In this document: positions 31,401 to 41,537 of the stretch, in pieces
How the letters are laid out: the number at the start of each line of letters is the position of its first letter
How positions within the stretch are numbered: position 1 is the first letter of the stretch
From: Phaeodactylum tricornutum CCAP 1055/1
Taxonomy: Eukaryota; Bacillariophyta; Bacillariophyceae; Surirellales; Neidiaceae
Assembly: GCF_000150955.2 (NCBI RefSeq)
Contig: NC_011675.1
Location: forward strand, 821,150-885,149
Direction: 5' to 3'
Length of the DNA: 64,000 nucleotides
The notes under the pieces: generated by a model
The model's database searches: none
What the model was told of the DNA's origin: nothing
Seen by the model: the letters and a program-made list of their open reading frames with translations, nothing else
Translations under genes and position numbers: made by a program

Positions 31401-31998
31401 AAGCGTTTGCGGCTGGCCACAAGAAGTCGTAACAGCAGCTAAGACAATTCACAAAGATGTGGAATCATTGCTGCCTGACGAATCAATTTGCAACTCTGAA
31501 CAAGCCAATCATTATCCGTTTGCTGAAGCGATGCTAGCTATCCGCACCATCGCATCACAGATTAAAGGATACGTTGCCCACAATAAAGCTCAGCCATATG
31601 AAAGTATTCGCCGAGAGCTTGATGAGCTCCACCGTAGCTGCGTCAAATACAGCCACAAGGATCTTGCCGAGCTAATTGAAAGGATGCTTATCAGTAGTCC
31701 CTCACATACACAGCAAGATTCTATTGGGATCATTCCTTCGCTTCCCGTAAGGGCACCAAAAGCTGCCCTCAAAGACCGTAAGATCCAAAATGCAAATATG
31801 ATCTTCACATCCGATCGCAACGGAAGCGGCACTTTTGATCTTCCCCTTGCCTCCACGCCTGCCAATGGCAACCTTGAAAAACTTGGCGAAACAGAGGATA
31901 ACGACAATTCCAGCTTGAGCTCTTCGTCGACAAGCTCTGATTCTTCAAGCAGCAATTCGTCAGCATCGTCAGTTGCTGCGTTTGAGGGTTCACTTTGA
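28423..31998 (+). CDS. MSH4: MutS homologue MSH4 (meiotic)
   Basis: MSH4 pairs with MSH5 to stabilise meiotic recombination intermediates; it lacks the mismatch-sensing N-terminal domain. The single exon encodes 1191 aa. The core and clamp are visible (RSTLLQLELLMNAKTGKLKDSLVGSID and GSRLLRTNLMSPPT). The ATPase has Walker A GINGSGKST (827-835), the ISTFMLEMKETAFI signature, and Walker B LILIDELGRATSNEDG (D906, E907), followed by FFATHYPQL. The DELGRATSNxDG form and the absence of the FYE mismatch motif fit MSH4 rather than MSH2, MSH3 or MSH6. It is longer than animal MSH4 because of a Ser-rich N-terminal region (about 150 residues) and a Ser-run C-tail after a LPDESIC region. All ATPase motifs are intact. 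Confidence 0.92.
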   Translation: MESQPHKNRSKRKSKSSTPSANGSDPAPLDLASKVSLTGGASGTALEVSLSHDDAASLACKSLGSGLYGTRATQSLASSLHRKRLFPSAQASSRSQRTVPGSVASRKSSQYSQKSRFSRASGTPAHQRARYHGMQTQTKATAHIVCAVAENLARETCVASLDAGAPTVLHATKQGNGQTYAETLAYLELLQPDEVLLNEGRQTSQLARKILELYSVTTTTANADNGSAVLRDKTNGRNIAQRRRQRNLWKTGTMASINEDKHYNQSSVEESDEYGDSVRHTRKQVMVKFISRVCFDQTKGAELLRVVAREETYDAKLVEDYILLSSANAVLRYTQQHLGACLTRNSLNLHINAGGNHRMAIDRSTLLQLELLMNAKTGKLKDSLVGSIDCTKTTVGSRLLRTNLMSPPTQIATIHARQELVDTFLGNEAFFYDVMEHLMNLPDVDRMLNHIALVPRLDCKDMGMDGHQRQRPAVSQRLASKGISALVAIKSTLKALPALVQILKNQLESTTGAMRQTEKEISTVQQINSPNDEDENTTIVTDRSSLLIGLGGCNSSSLHSAHTIESRRYSSHLLRAIIFSLNQPAFNEVHKAILDVFTESTAYTRNPNAMRHQECFALRCESDGMMGILRKAFLANVDDIYRKADEYAEVYGMQVKVKYTASRGYFLAVPSDIGTDLPLVFTQPTLLGRHIHCTTEEIASFNTRAQDNVQDILLMTHDKIQEVLNIGRQYFDAFAALSDAIALLDLCHGFADHVTLSESPWCRPVLSEKAICSEEGSTDSECTMMIRSGRYAIAIEGHGLESADGSSGYIPNDTFASDAKPFTLITGINGSGKSTYLKQIAICTVLAHCGSYVPAEQACIPIRDLICSRIGNTDDQEHNISTFMLEMKETAFICNHATERSLILIDELGRATSNEDGVAIAWSIAEYLLKKGAMTFFATHYPQLCRLGDVYLKVQNVHLEASVSNGERSQIYYTHRVVSGTCAVSTDYGVELASVCGWPQEVVTAAKTIHKDVESLLPDESICNSEQANHYPFAEAMLAIRTIASQIKGYVAHNKAQPYESIRRELDELHRSCVKYSHKDLAELIERMLISSPSHTQQDSIGIIPSLPVRAPKAALKDRKIQNANMIFTSDRNGSGTFDLPLASTPANGNLEKLGETEDNDNSSLSSSSTSSDSSSSNSSASSVAAFEGSL

Positions 31999-33298
31999 GA
32001 AATGAGACACCGTTTCGAACGGGGCCAAGTTGAATTGGGAACGGATACTATATCTCGCTGTGTTTTGTTTTCTTACGTTGACTGCAAAACCACTGATAAT
32101 AGATAGCTTTGTCGTAAATTCCTGACTTAGCATTCTGTATACACATCCTCCAGCACGCAAAACTTGGAATAAAAAGCCAGTACCGAGTTATGAGAAGACA
32201 TTGCTTGCTGCACTCAAAGCCGTAAAATAGGATATACTGTTCGTGCGGTTTTGCGAAGGCCGGAGAAGCCGATATCGGACGCAACAATCGATTTATCTCA
32301 AATTTTATAGTTAGCCCCACCCCACCCCTCTCTCCAATGACCTAGAGGTAAATCCAGAAATTTTGCGTTTTGCTTGTCGATATTAGATTAAAAATGTAAA
32401 ATATCGTACTAATTCTAAAAATTGAATGTATATTCTTAGTGGAAAGTCGACGTCGCTTCTATCGGCTGATTTAGAAATTAACGGAGAGCGATATATATCT
32501 ATGGGAGATGTCATGCAGCCAGATAAGATCAGGTTTACTTTTCTCATTTTGTTGCTACCTATTGTGACCAGTTTGTCTGATTTCCTTTCCCAGATACTGT
32601 AAATGACTCCTTGCACGAATGACTCCCAATATAAGAGATTTGCTCGCAATCAAGTTTCATAGCAAGACCCAATAAAGTCGACCGTGAAGGAAAATCAATC
32701 TTGAACAAGATCATCGTCCGATGGTCATCGTACCCAGCCATTTCGAAACTATTTGTTGACGACAGCATTTGGAACACAATGACACCAAATAGAGTATAAA
32801 TCGGAGATAGTATGACGGGACCGAAGACAATTGAATGAAAAAGGCTGCTTTCATTACACGGAAAAAAATCGATGATTTAATCCTTTTTCATTTTATTCAA
32901 TGACCTCGTTTTACGACGAACATCAGAGGATCACTGTCGAAAGGTTCTTTTTCAGATTCAACTGGATCTTCAATTCCCTGGACACTCCGTATTTATGATT
33001 TACTTTCCTTAGTCTTTTTCTCTCGACTGTTATATAGATGAAATGATAAAATAAGATGTCTTCATGCTTCGTTTTTCGAATGAAAACAAGAGCGCATGGT
33101 CACCTTCCGAGCCCAACAAAAAGCAGGCATTCCAGTGAAAAGCAATTGATCCAAGAATCATGGTGAGGCCAAACAATCGTTCACAGTCAGCCCCTAATCA
33201 CTTCGTACTAACTGATTCGTCTTCGAAAAGTTTGACAAAGGCTTACAAGTGTATTGAAGCTCATAAAACAAAAGGTAATCTCTTGAGAGATCGTGACA
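31999..33298. other. Gene-free AT-rich region of 1.3 kb
   Basis: Contains only short unsupported open frames on the minus strand (for example 32048-32320 and 32383-32777). There is no tRNA-like fold, tandem repeat or transposon end that I can see. The last few hundred bases are the probable promoter of the HMG-box gene. Confidence 0.5.
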
Positions 33299-34174
33299 AT
33301 GTCGGACTTTGACAATATCTTTGAATACCAGCGAGACGACACCACGATGTATCCTCAACACACACTATCATTCGTTCCTACCGGTGCAACCACGGACAGC
33401 AGCCAGACAAATTTTGCTGTTCCAAGCATTATCCGGAGCCATTCTACTACGAAAGTGACAAAGCTTGCTGAAAATCTTACAAGTTCTGACCTAAAGCCAA
33501 AGCGGCCTCTTTCCGCATACAATATTTTCTTCAAGAAAGAGCGCCAGCGTATTCTTGCAGAGACTCCGACTCGACCAGAGGGAAAGCCTCGAAGATCACA
33601 TGGAAAGATCGGTTTTGCTGATCTTGCTCGGAGAATTGCTGGCAATTGGAATAGCATCGATGAAGATCGGAAGGCAGCTTTCGAGAAGCTTGCTGCGACG
33701 GACAAGAAACGCTACTTGGGAGAAATGGAAGTATGGAAGCGTCAGCAGGAAGAAAGTCACCATGCGATCGTGGCTAATGACACGAAAGCAGCGCCATCGT
33801 GCAATAGTAAGGGGCAATTTGAATCGGTATCACTTTATGCTTTGCTGAACCGCGCGCCCAACAATACCAGTCCCTCGGAAAGTGCGAGTGTGGAGTTTCA
33901 TCCTTCGTACACGCACTTTGAATCGTTGGAACGAGGGAGCTCGGTTTATGGACAAGACTATACAGGGCCAATCCCAGATGACATAGCAATGGGGGGTGCT
34001 CGTTCTTCTGCGCCGTTCGGGCAGAACAGTTCCCATCATGCTATACATGGTTTCCCCACAGTGCAAGCAAGACTTCCAAGTCTACTTTGTACCGAACATC
34101 GACCGAAAATTTCCGATCTTGCCACAAAAATGGACAACGAGAGCGTAGATTTCCTTGTCAACATGTTTCGTTAG
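33299..34174 (+). CDS. HMG-box DNA-binding protein (paralogue A)
   Basis: The start is the ATG at 33299 (291 aa). One HMG box lies at about residues 65-147: KPKRPLSAYNIFFKKERQRIL, then an extended loop rich in Arg/Pro/Gly, GFADLARRIAGNWNSID, and KAAFEKLAATDKKRYLGEM. The expected role is a nuclear DNA-bending or transcription factor. The region after the box is Ser/His-rich and low complexity. The last 22 residues (269-290; PKISDL ... ESVDFLVNMF) match the tail of the second HMG protein at 36437. The two genes are head-to-tail on the same strand with a class V aminotransferase on the other strand between them, which suggests a local duplication. Confidence 0.88.
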   Translation: MSDFDNIFEYQRDDTTMYPQHTLSFVPTGATTDSSQTNFAVPSIIRSHSTTKVTKLAENLTSSDLKPKRPLSAYNIFFKKERQRILAETPTRPEGKPRRSHGKIGFADLARRIAGNWNSIDEDRKAAFEKLAATDKKRYLGEMEVWKRQQEESHHAIVANDTKAAPSCNSKGQFESVSLYALLNRAPNNTSPSESASVEFHPSYTHFESLERGSSVYGQDYTGPIPDDIAMGGARSSAPFGQNSSHHAIHGFPTVQARLPSLLCTEHRPKISDLATKMDNESVDFLVNMFR

Positions 34175-34204
34175 TTTTCGCAAAACGTTAATTGGGGGTC
34201 GCAA

Positions 34205-35359
34205 TTAAAGTAGAACGGTTGCGCTTAATGCTTCAATCAGTTTTTGTACGTTTTCCTCGGTGGTGTCGAGATACGGGGAAATCCGAAACGCCCCGCATCG
34301 GACAGCAATATGTACATCGTGTTCGCCTTCGAGTTTGTTCTTGATCAAAATCATTTGCTCCGGTGATAGGTGACGCACCCGAATGCCAATTAGATGGTAA
34401 GCATGCACACTGGGTGTCCAAAGTTCGTGTTTGTCAGCCCAATCGAGCAACGGCATCATCCGATCCTTTAGCAGTGATTGGATTTTTTCAATGTCAACCT
34501 CAATTACTTTTAGCATGGACTTCCGCAGCATCGGTAAAAGAAAAGGACTTGGTTTTCCGCCACTATCAAATCTGCGAGCATCTGTCACGAACTCTTGGGG
34601 GTAGCCTTGAGGGCCCATTCCATCCTTGGCGGCATTCCAAATTGCCATTCCGGCCACTTTTCGAGACCGGCCGTGTTGGTCAAGAGGTTCCCATGTATTT
34701 TGTAGTTTAGGGTCGATGTAAACAAGTGAAGCTCCCGAAGGTCCACGTAGCCATTTATGAACGCTGCATGCTAACAATGCTGGGCTAAACAAACTGATAT
34801 CGCAAGGATATACCCCCACAGCCTGCGTGGCATCCACAACCAAAAAAGCACCAATATCTCTACAAATTTTACTGATCTCAACAAGATCTAGAAGCGCGCC
34901 GTCAGCCCAATGCAGCGGAGGCAAACAAGCAACCAAGATTTTGTCTTGGCCGTTTTTTAAATGCGTAATCACTTTTTCGGTCCATGTAGTACTTGCACTT
35001 GGATATGACACGATATCTAATTCTAGGTATCCTCCTGATCGACTGCACAGATGCTCCCAGGGGTAAACCGCCGAGCACATTTGATCTTGAAGTACCAGAA
35101 TCCGCCCCTTTTGGCCTTCCAGTTGAAATTTCAGATTGTGAGCCGCTAGAGTGATGGCAAATGCGGTACTCGGCATGATTGCAATGTTCGTCGGGCTTGC
35201 GTGTATCATTTGTGCAAAAAGTGTGCGAACTATTTTGGCATCTTCTTCCGCATCCATTTCCCACGCTGGCTTCTGAACGCAAGCGATACCCGCGGCAACC
35301 ACGGACTGGTCCAGTTGCGCCTGACCAGCATTGTTCATATACACTATTTTCCGCGACAT
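34205..35359 (-). CDS. Class V PLP-dependent aminotransferase / cysteine-desulfurase-like enzyme
   Basis: A complete 384-aa single-exon enzyme. The PLP sites are intact: LPPLHWADG (H150 stacking on the ring), VVDATQAVG (D176, pyridine nitrogen) and the Schiff-base lysine in SVHKWLRGPSG (K202). The start MSRKIVYMNNAGQAQ is the normal beginning of soluble members. The C-terminal VRCGAFRISPYLDTTEE block is the form found in isopenicillin-N-epimerase-like and selenocysteine-lyase-like members, and a dedicated desulfurase Cys loop is not evident. No targeting signal, so probably cytosolic. The substrate cannot be told from sequence. It ends 31 bp from the HMG gene that converges on it. Confidence 0.9.
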   Translation of the reverse strand: MSRKIVYMNNAGQAQLDQSVVAAGIACVQKPAWEMDAEEDAKIVRTLFAQMIHASPTNIAIMPSTAFAITLAAHNLKFQLEGQKGRILVLQDQMCSAVYPWEHLCSRSGGYLELDIVSYPSASTTWTEKVITHLKNGQDKILVACLPPLHWADGALLDLVEISKICRDIGAFLVVDATQAVGVYPCDISLFSPALLACSVHKWLRGPSGASLVYIDPKLQNTWEPLDQHGRSRKVAGMAIWNAAKDGMGPQGYPQEFVTDARRFDSGGKPSPFLLPMLRKSMLKVIEVDIEKIQSLLKDRMMPLLDWADKHELWTPSVHAYHLIGIRVRHLSPEQMILIKNKLEGEHDVHIAVRCGAFRISPYLDTTEENVQKLIEALSATVLL

Positions 35360-36436
35360 CAGATATGTAAGGATGCTGGTAACGTCGGGCTTAACGCACG
35401 GTAATAGTCGCCACGCGACGGATTCACAGTCAAAAGATTAATTTCACGAAGTATTCCTGGGCTGCATTTTCACAGCCAGTCCATTTCGTTCGTCAACCCT
35501 CAATTGCATTGCAGCCACTGACTATGAGACCCGTGTACATAAACATTTCAACGGTGAGCCGAGTTTTACCTGTAGAAGAGACCTAATCCGAACTGAGAGC
35601 GTTATTTCGCCTTCGTTTGTTGAAGCCCTTTTGAAGATAAGAAAGGGACATCGTATTTATTAGGCAAAATGGAAGGACAAACCTCTGTATTGCTAAAAGT
35701 TGGAAGAAAAATGTCGATCGTTACATGCAAAAAGCAATTAACAAATCAAAACAACAATATAATGGATACTGAATACCGAATGAGTCCTTTGACCTATAGA
35801 CCTTTCAGTTTATTTGGCTAACGTGTTTCAAGTTCAAACATTCCCGTGAAATATATATATATTTACACGATCGAAAAGTAGTCGTGAGAATTTCTACTTT
35901 GTTGAATCTTGACTCGATGCTAAATGAGAAACAGATAATTCTCCGAATTTCATATTCTATTGTGCTATTTCTGCCAATACAGAATCAGCAACAAATTGGG
36001 AGCCCAGCCTGCCCATATATGCAAAGAAAAGGCTGTCTTTTTCTGCTACTGCAGCTAGCACTGTGTAGAATATTATGAAGACATTGAAAATCTGGACATC
36101 TCTCTACTCCATCCCCTCTATGTTTAAAGCTATAGCGCGTGTCTTACATTTGTTCTCTGCTTTGGAAGCAATCCACAAGCTTTGAAATCGCACCGAATTT
36201 TTCCATAATTACGTATCGTCAAACGATTAAACAAATCTGAATATTTCTGAAATATTGGCGTGGAGTTTACGAAAGGTCGCGACTAAGACGTTCCGGAGAA
36301 ACTAGTCTGAGGTGGACTGGCATGAAAGTTGCACGCTAGCCCTACAGATCCTCGAGATCGTCGTTCCATCACAAGATAGTACTTCACTGTCAGTACAGAC
36401 ATTCCACCTATTCTCAGATAACTGGGCAATGATAGC
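35360..36436. other. Gene-free region of about 1.1 kb
   Basis: Divergent spacer between the aminotransferase and the second HMG gene. AT-rich, with a short ATATAT run near 35855. No gene or RNA recognised. Confidence 0.5.
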
Positions 36437-37300
36437 ATGAACTCTTCTTTCCAAGACCCAACCTTCCAAGACAGCAAATTCGCAGGGCCGTGCAAGAATG
36501 CATGTAGTGACTTGTTGAGCAGTGGTACACGCAAACGCTCTTCCAGAGGTCGTAGAAAGCGGAAAGAAACGGTGTCTCCTGGACTTCGTAAACCTAAACG
36601 CTGCTTGACCGCATATAACATATTCTACCAGCACGAGCGGGAGGCGACGTTGCTCGAGCTGCCCATGAATCCTTCAGGAAAACCCAGAAGCGCGAGCGGT
36701 AAAATTGCATTTATTGATTTGGTCCGGAATATAGCGCTCAAATGGAAAGCTCTTGACACGAAGAGTCGAAAGTACTTTGAAGAGCTGGCGGTGAAAGACA
36801 GAGAAAGATACGCAATAGATATGGCGCAATGGAGAAGCCGCAAGCGTCGCACAGAAATCGAAGCTGAGCAACAGGAGAAATCGACCTCACAGTCAGACGT
36901 CAACAAGAGCTCAAATCCAGTTCCTATGCCTGTGTCAAGAAGCATGGTAGTAACAGGGTCAGACGAATTTTTACCATTTCAATGTTCCAGCAGAAATTCT
37001 GGTTTTATGAAAATGAAGGAATTTTGGTCGCTTCAGGAACTCAAGCCTTCGTTAAAAAACCAAGGCCATCTTGGTAGCATGGATAAGCTGCAGCAAAGGA
37101 ACGAGCCACAAGTATGGGGAGGTATCTCAAGCTTCTATCACGTAACAGACATGCGCGGACCAAAAATTTCTGACCTTATCAGCAAACTAGATGCTGAAAG
37201 CATTTCTTTTCTGGTTGAAACCTTTACCATCGACAGAAAACTGACAGCAAAACCAATCTGGGGTCCGCCAGCCGTTACTGTTGAGACCTCCCGCAAATAA
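36437..37300 (+). CDS. HMG-box DNA-binding protein (paralogue B)
   Basis: A 287-aa single-exon product. A very basic N-terminal stretch (TRKRSSRGRRKRKE, about 31-44) looks like a nuclear localisation signal. The HMG box runs at about residues 52-134: KPKRCLTAYNIFYQHERE, the same extended NPSGKPRSASGKIAF loop as paralogue A, IALKWKALD, and FEELAVKDRERYAIDM. A linker follows, then the shared C-terminal motif at 242-263 (PKISDL ... ESISFLVETF). A further 24 residues follow that paralogue A lacks. The long loop inside the box, shared by both, differs from ordinary HMGB boxes and supports common descent. Confidence 0.88.
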   Translation: MNSSFQDPTFQDSKFAGPCKNACSDLLSSGTRKRSSRGRRKRKETVSPGLRKPKRCLTAYNIFYQHEREATLLELPMNPSGKPRSASGKIAFIDLVRNIALKWKALDTKSRKYFEELAVKDRERYAIDMAQWRSRKRRTEIEAEQQEKSTSQSDVNKSSNPVPMPVSRSMVVTGSDEFLPFQCSSRNSGFMKMKEFWSLQELKPSLKNQGHLGSMDKLQQRNEPQVWGGISSFYHVTDMRGPKISDLISKLDAESISFLVETFTIDRKLTAKPIWGPPAVTVETSRK

Positions 37301-37680
37301 GAGCAGTCGCAGAATTGATTGGGTTGTGGCGTATTTGCAAGAAATCGTTGAATGTCACTGTGAACGAATACGATATCTGTAACGTCATGATCAAAATGGA
37401 ATTGGTTCGGTGGCATCTTTTTAGTGGTCTACAATTTCTCCGGCAGAAGCCCTCCGTTATTTTAAGTGTAAATGTAGGTTTTTTCTCATAAAGGTGTCTA
37501 CTATAGTAGTAGCTAGCTGTAAGTTCTGTAATTAGGTGCTTTGACTTCCACGTGTTACCGTTTTGGTTCATCTTTCTCGCACAATAATCATCTATTCCAG
37601 ATTCGCTGTTACGCCAGTCCCAACGCTCGCCCATGCTACAACGTTAGAAGTGATTTTGTTGACTCGGCAATTAACGAGAT
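37301..37680. other. Intergenic region, nothing recognised
   Basis: 3' flank of HMG paralogue B and promoter of the E1 gene. Confidence 0.5.
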
Positions 37681-40600
37681 ATGAATTACTGCTGGCGATT
37701 TTGTCTGGGCTTGTTATTAGAGCAGGCGCTTTTAAGAGACTCTTTCGGTGTTCGCTTTGTCCCCATTTTCCATCCTTCTCCTCGGAGGGTCAAGGTTCAT
37801 ATCAGAAATGCACTATCATCTCGAGGCGGTGGGGGTGGGGATGCCGTCGGTGAAACTGAGGATGATGAAGAGCGATACAGCCGTCAAGTTTTCGCTCTCG
37901 GCGCTGAAGCACATAAGCGAATCCGATCGTCTACCGTATACTTGGATGGGCCAGGACGTTCCGGACTCTATACGAATGTGCCAAGAACCTAGCCCTCTCT
38001 GGGGTGAGGAAGCTAGTTTTAGTCAAATCTAGCGAAAAAGTCGATGCAGCTTATTTCAAAGGAGAATTAGATGATCTAGGCCGGGCATATCACAGAGCTG
38101 CACGGTCGGAGACTGGGAAGAGTGATGATGACTGCGATGTATCCGATGAAGAAGTATTGATGGAGTACTTAAAGCGGCTCAACCCATCAGTTCAGGTATC
38201 AGTTGTAAAATATTCAGACTTTCGGCCATTAGATGACAGTTTGCGAGGAGTTCTTCTGTGTGTCGACCGTTGTCACGAGAAGCTACTAGTCATGAATGGC
38301 TTGGCAAGGCGACACAACCTTGCGTTTGTGGGGACTGAGACAGCTGGCGTGTACGGACGCGTCTTCTGCGATTTTGGGACCTCTTTCGAAGTAAATGACA
38401 CTGATGGAGAGACTCCACTGGTGATTCCGCTAGATCGAGTTGAGCGAGGGATTAGTGACGAAATACTTTTTGTAACATGCCTTGAGGGGCAACAGCACGA
38501 TGTTTCCAAGGGTGAAGAAATCAGGTTCATCGATCCTAACGGCGATTCATCAGAGCAGAAATGCACGGTCATCGAAGTGCACACTCCTTTGCGACTATCG
38601 ATTGAGGTTGACAAAAAAGGCGGATCTTGTCAAGAGTGGATCGAAAGTGTAAATAAGAAATATGTGGCATTCTCCCGGATCAAGGCTTCTAAGAAACTTT
38701 CCTTTGACGATCTCGCAATAGCGAGTAAAAAAGCGTCCAGCGATGCTTCCATTTTCACTCCTAGCGATTTAGGAAAGAGTTTTGATGACAACCGAAGAGC
38801 GGCACTTTTCGCTTGTTTCCGAGCTGCATCAAGTTTTGTTGGGGATCATCTAAGATGGGCTGACGACAACGACTTGGATGATTTCTGTGAGCTAGTCCGG
38901 ACGTTTATGTCTAACTGCGAGTCTGAGCACTGCTTTCTTTCTGAATCGCAGCATTTTAATGTTGAACAGTTTCTTGAGGTTGGAAGAGCGAAGTTCAGCC
39001 CTATCCAGGCTTTCTTTGGTGCGATAGCATCTCAAGAGGCATTAAAAGCGTTGACCGGTCTTTACCACCCTATCCAACAATTCCTTCTGTACGATTGCGA
39101 CGAAATTTTGAACTCTCCTTCAGATCGCACATGTTCTGTAAACGAAAAGGAGGGAAGTGACCGAAATACATGTGGACTTCGCCATATACTGGGTGATTCT
39201 ATCGTTGAAGATCTACAATCCATGAGAGTGTTTGTAGTGGGTGCTGGAGCAATAGGCTGCGAGATCCTTAAGAATCTGGCGGCAATGGGTATAGGATCCA
39301 AAAGCAAAGGCCGAGTAATTATCACGGACATGGATACTATTGAAAAATCCAATTTAAGCCGACAGCTACTTTTTCGCGACAGCGACGTCGGTAAATTCAA
39401 GAGTAGCGCTGCCACTCAAGCTATCCTTCGATTCAACAACAAAATGAAAATTGATTCTCATTCCAGCAAAGTTGGAGACTCCGAGCACAATCCCTTTGAT
39501 GATCTGTTTTGGCGCAAAGGTGTTGACATTGTGTTGAATGCACTTGACAACATGGAAGCTCGCTTTTTTACAGACAGACAATGTGTTGCCAATGGCAAAC
39601 CTTTGATTGACTCCGGAACGCTTGGTCCGAAGGGAAATGTCCAAGTCGTTATTCCCCATAAAAGCGAATCGTATTCGTCGAGTGCTGACCCGCCCGATCC
39701 TGCGATAGCGGTGTGTACGCTTAAGAACTTCCCTTATGCCATTTCCCACACTATTCAATGGGGACGTGATCTATTTGAGGACGTGTTTTCGAGGAGACCA
39801 TCTCAAGTCAATGACGCAAGGGACTCTTTGTCCTCAACCTGCGTCGAAGCCTTCGTTTCAAGATTGATTCAGGAACGAGGAGAGAATGGATTTCAACAAT
39901 TTGCTGCGGAACTGAAGGAAGATGTGAGTCCCGATCTCGAGTCGTCAGATATACGGGCGCACTCGTTAGAGTGGGCTGCGTCTACTGCAGTCAAACTTTT
40001 TCGGGATTCTATAGAGACGCTTCTTCTGAAACATCCCCCGGGAAGTTTGGACGATGATGGCGAACCCTTTTGGAGTGGAACACGGCGACAGCCACGTGTT
40101 TTATCGTTCTCTGGTTCCGTACCTCTTGATGCGATGCAGTCAAGTGTTAACGAGAATCTCATCGACTTTGTGAGGTATGCCGCTCGGTTGCGGGCAGAGA
40201 TGTACGCTAGCAAGCCTATTCGTGACCCTTTTGAATTCTCACGAAATGATGCTGAGGCAAGTTTAAACAGTGCAGAGCAGGCTCAACCATCTGACAAAGA
40301 AGTGATGGACACAGACACAGTCAATGTTCTTATTGATTCTCTCAGGCGACTATCATCTTTTTCAAAACCCCTAAATACCGCCGAGTTTGAGAAAGATGAC
40401 GATTCCAATGGACACATTGCGTTTGTTACTGCTGCTAGCAATCTTCGAGCCATGAGCTATGGAATTCCGCCTGTAAATAGATTGCAAACAAGGCGAATAG
40501 CGGGGAACATTGTTCCTGCTGTAATCTCGACAACTGCAGCCGTCTCAGCTCTTTCATGCATTGAACTCGTCAAGCTTGCGCAGGGAGCGCAATTGAAATT

Positions 40601-41090
40601 ACACAGGAATGCCTTCATGAATCTGGCACTACCGTTTTTCGCTTTCACTTCCCCACTTCCTGCGGAGGTAATGCCGGGCCTGCAAGGTCGTCAGTACACA
40701 ATATGGGATCGTTTGAAGGTGCGGGAAAGCAAGAAGGCCCTGGCAAAGGGTGGAATATCCCTAAGGAAGCTTATTCGTCGAATAAAACAACTAGCTTCTA
40801 CGAACCCCAAAAAAGTGTCAGTTTTGTCCATATCTTTTGGTCCCTACCTCCTGTATGCAAGCTTCCTCCACGATGATGACAAAAATCATCTCAAGTCCTC
40901 CTTGTGGAACATTCTTGAAGAATTGACCGAAGTCGACGACGACTTTGTATCTACTCGAAGCAACGACAACAGGTCAACTGAATATTCGCCGACACAGAAA
41001 TTTGTGGATTTATCGGTCATCGTTGAAGATCCCGACAATGGCAGTGAATGCGAGTTGCCATTGGTGAGGGTGTTTCGGAGATTTCTATAA
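37681..41090 (+). CDS. Ubiquitin-activating enzyme E1 (UBA1-like), apparent N-terminal frameshift
   Basis: E1 enzymes adenylate ubiquitin and pass it as a thioester to E2s. The long frame from 37971 holds most of the protein: the inactive adenylation half, the active half (VFVVGAGAIGCEILKNLAAMG; ITDMDTIEKSNLSRQLLFR), the catalytic Cys at 39714-39716 in AIAVCTLKNFPYA, HTIQWGRDLFEDVF, and a C-terminal ubiquitin-fold domain. The family's N-terminus (ERYSRQVFALGAEAHKRIRSSTVYLDG) is in another frame that begins at the ATG at 37681; the shift is at 37969-37970, where one base appears missing. The two joined parts would be about 1135 aa. The first 50 residues carry a hydrophobic core (FCLGLLLEQALL) and then basic residues, which could be a plastid-type bipartite leader. 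Diatoms have a second, symbiont-derived E1 in the periplastidal compartment, and this is a candidate for it. Confidence 0.85.
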
Positions 41091-41537
41091 CAAGATTGTT
41101 ACACCTCTATGTTATTTCCCACACCTACTAACCTATAAATGCGCTATCTAGAGAAGCGTCGCTTCATTTATGATTGACAATGTACCACCGTCTATTCAAG
41201 TTTGCTTGTGTGCAATATTGACCATGCTTGCTATGGCTGCACAAGCTTGTAAAAGGTACATAGTTTTGAAGGTTCGCGCTAGTTCTTAAAGCAGAGCACA
41301 GGCGCCCAAATTTCTATTTGATCCAAATATCCAACAGTATTCACAGACCAACTCACAGTCAGCCATAAACACACACGTAAGCGCATGTCAGCCGATTGTG
41401 AGACAAACCAACATCACGAGTTTTATAATCAGCAGCCTACTTTACAAAGAGATACTACCAAACAACCAAAGCTGTCCATTTTGGTGTGACTTCTTTTTAT
41501 TTCCGCTACAATTCATGCATCGTTGTTGCCTTCGAAC
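41091..41537. other. Intergenic region, nothing recognised
   Basis: 3' flank of the E1 gene and promoter of the small plastid-type protein. Confidence 0.5.
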
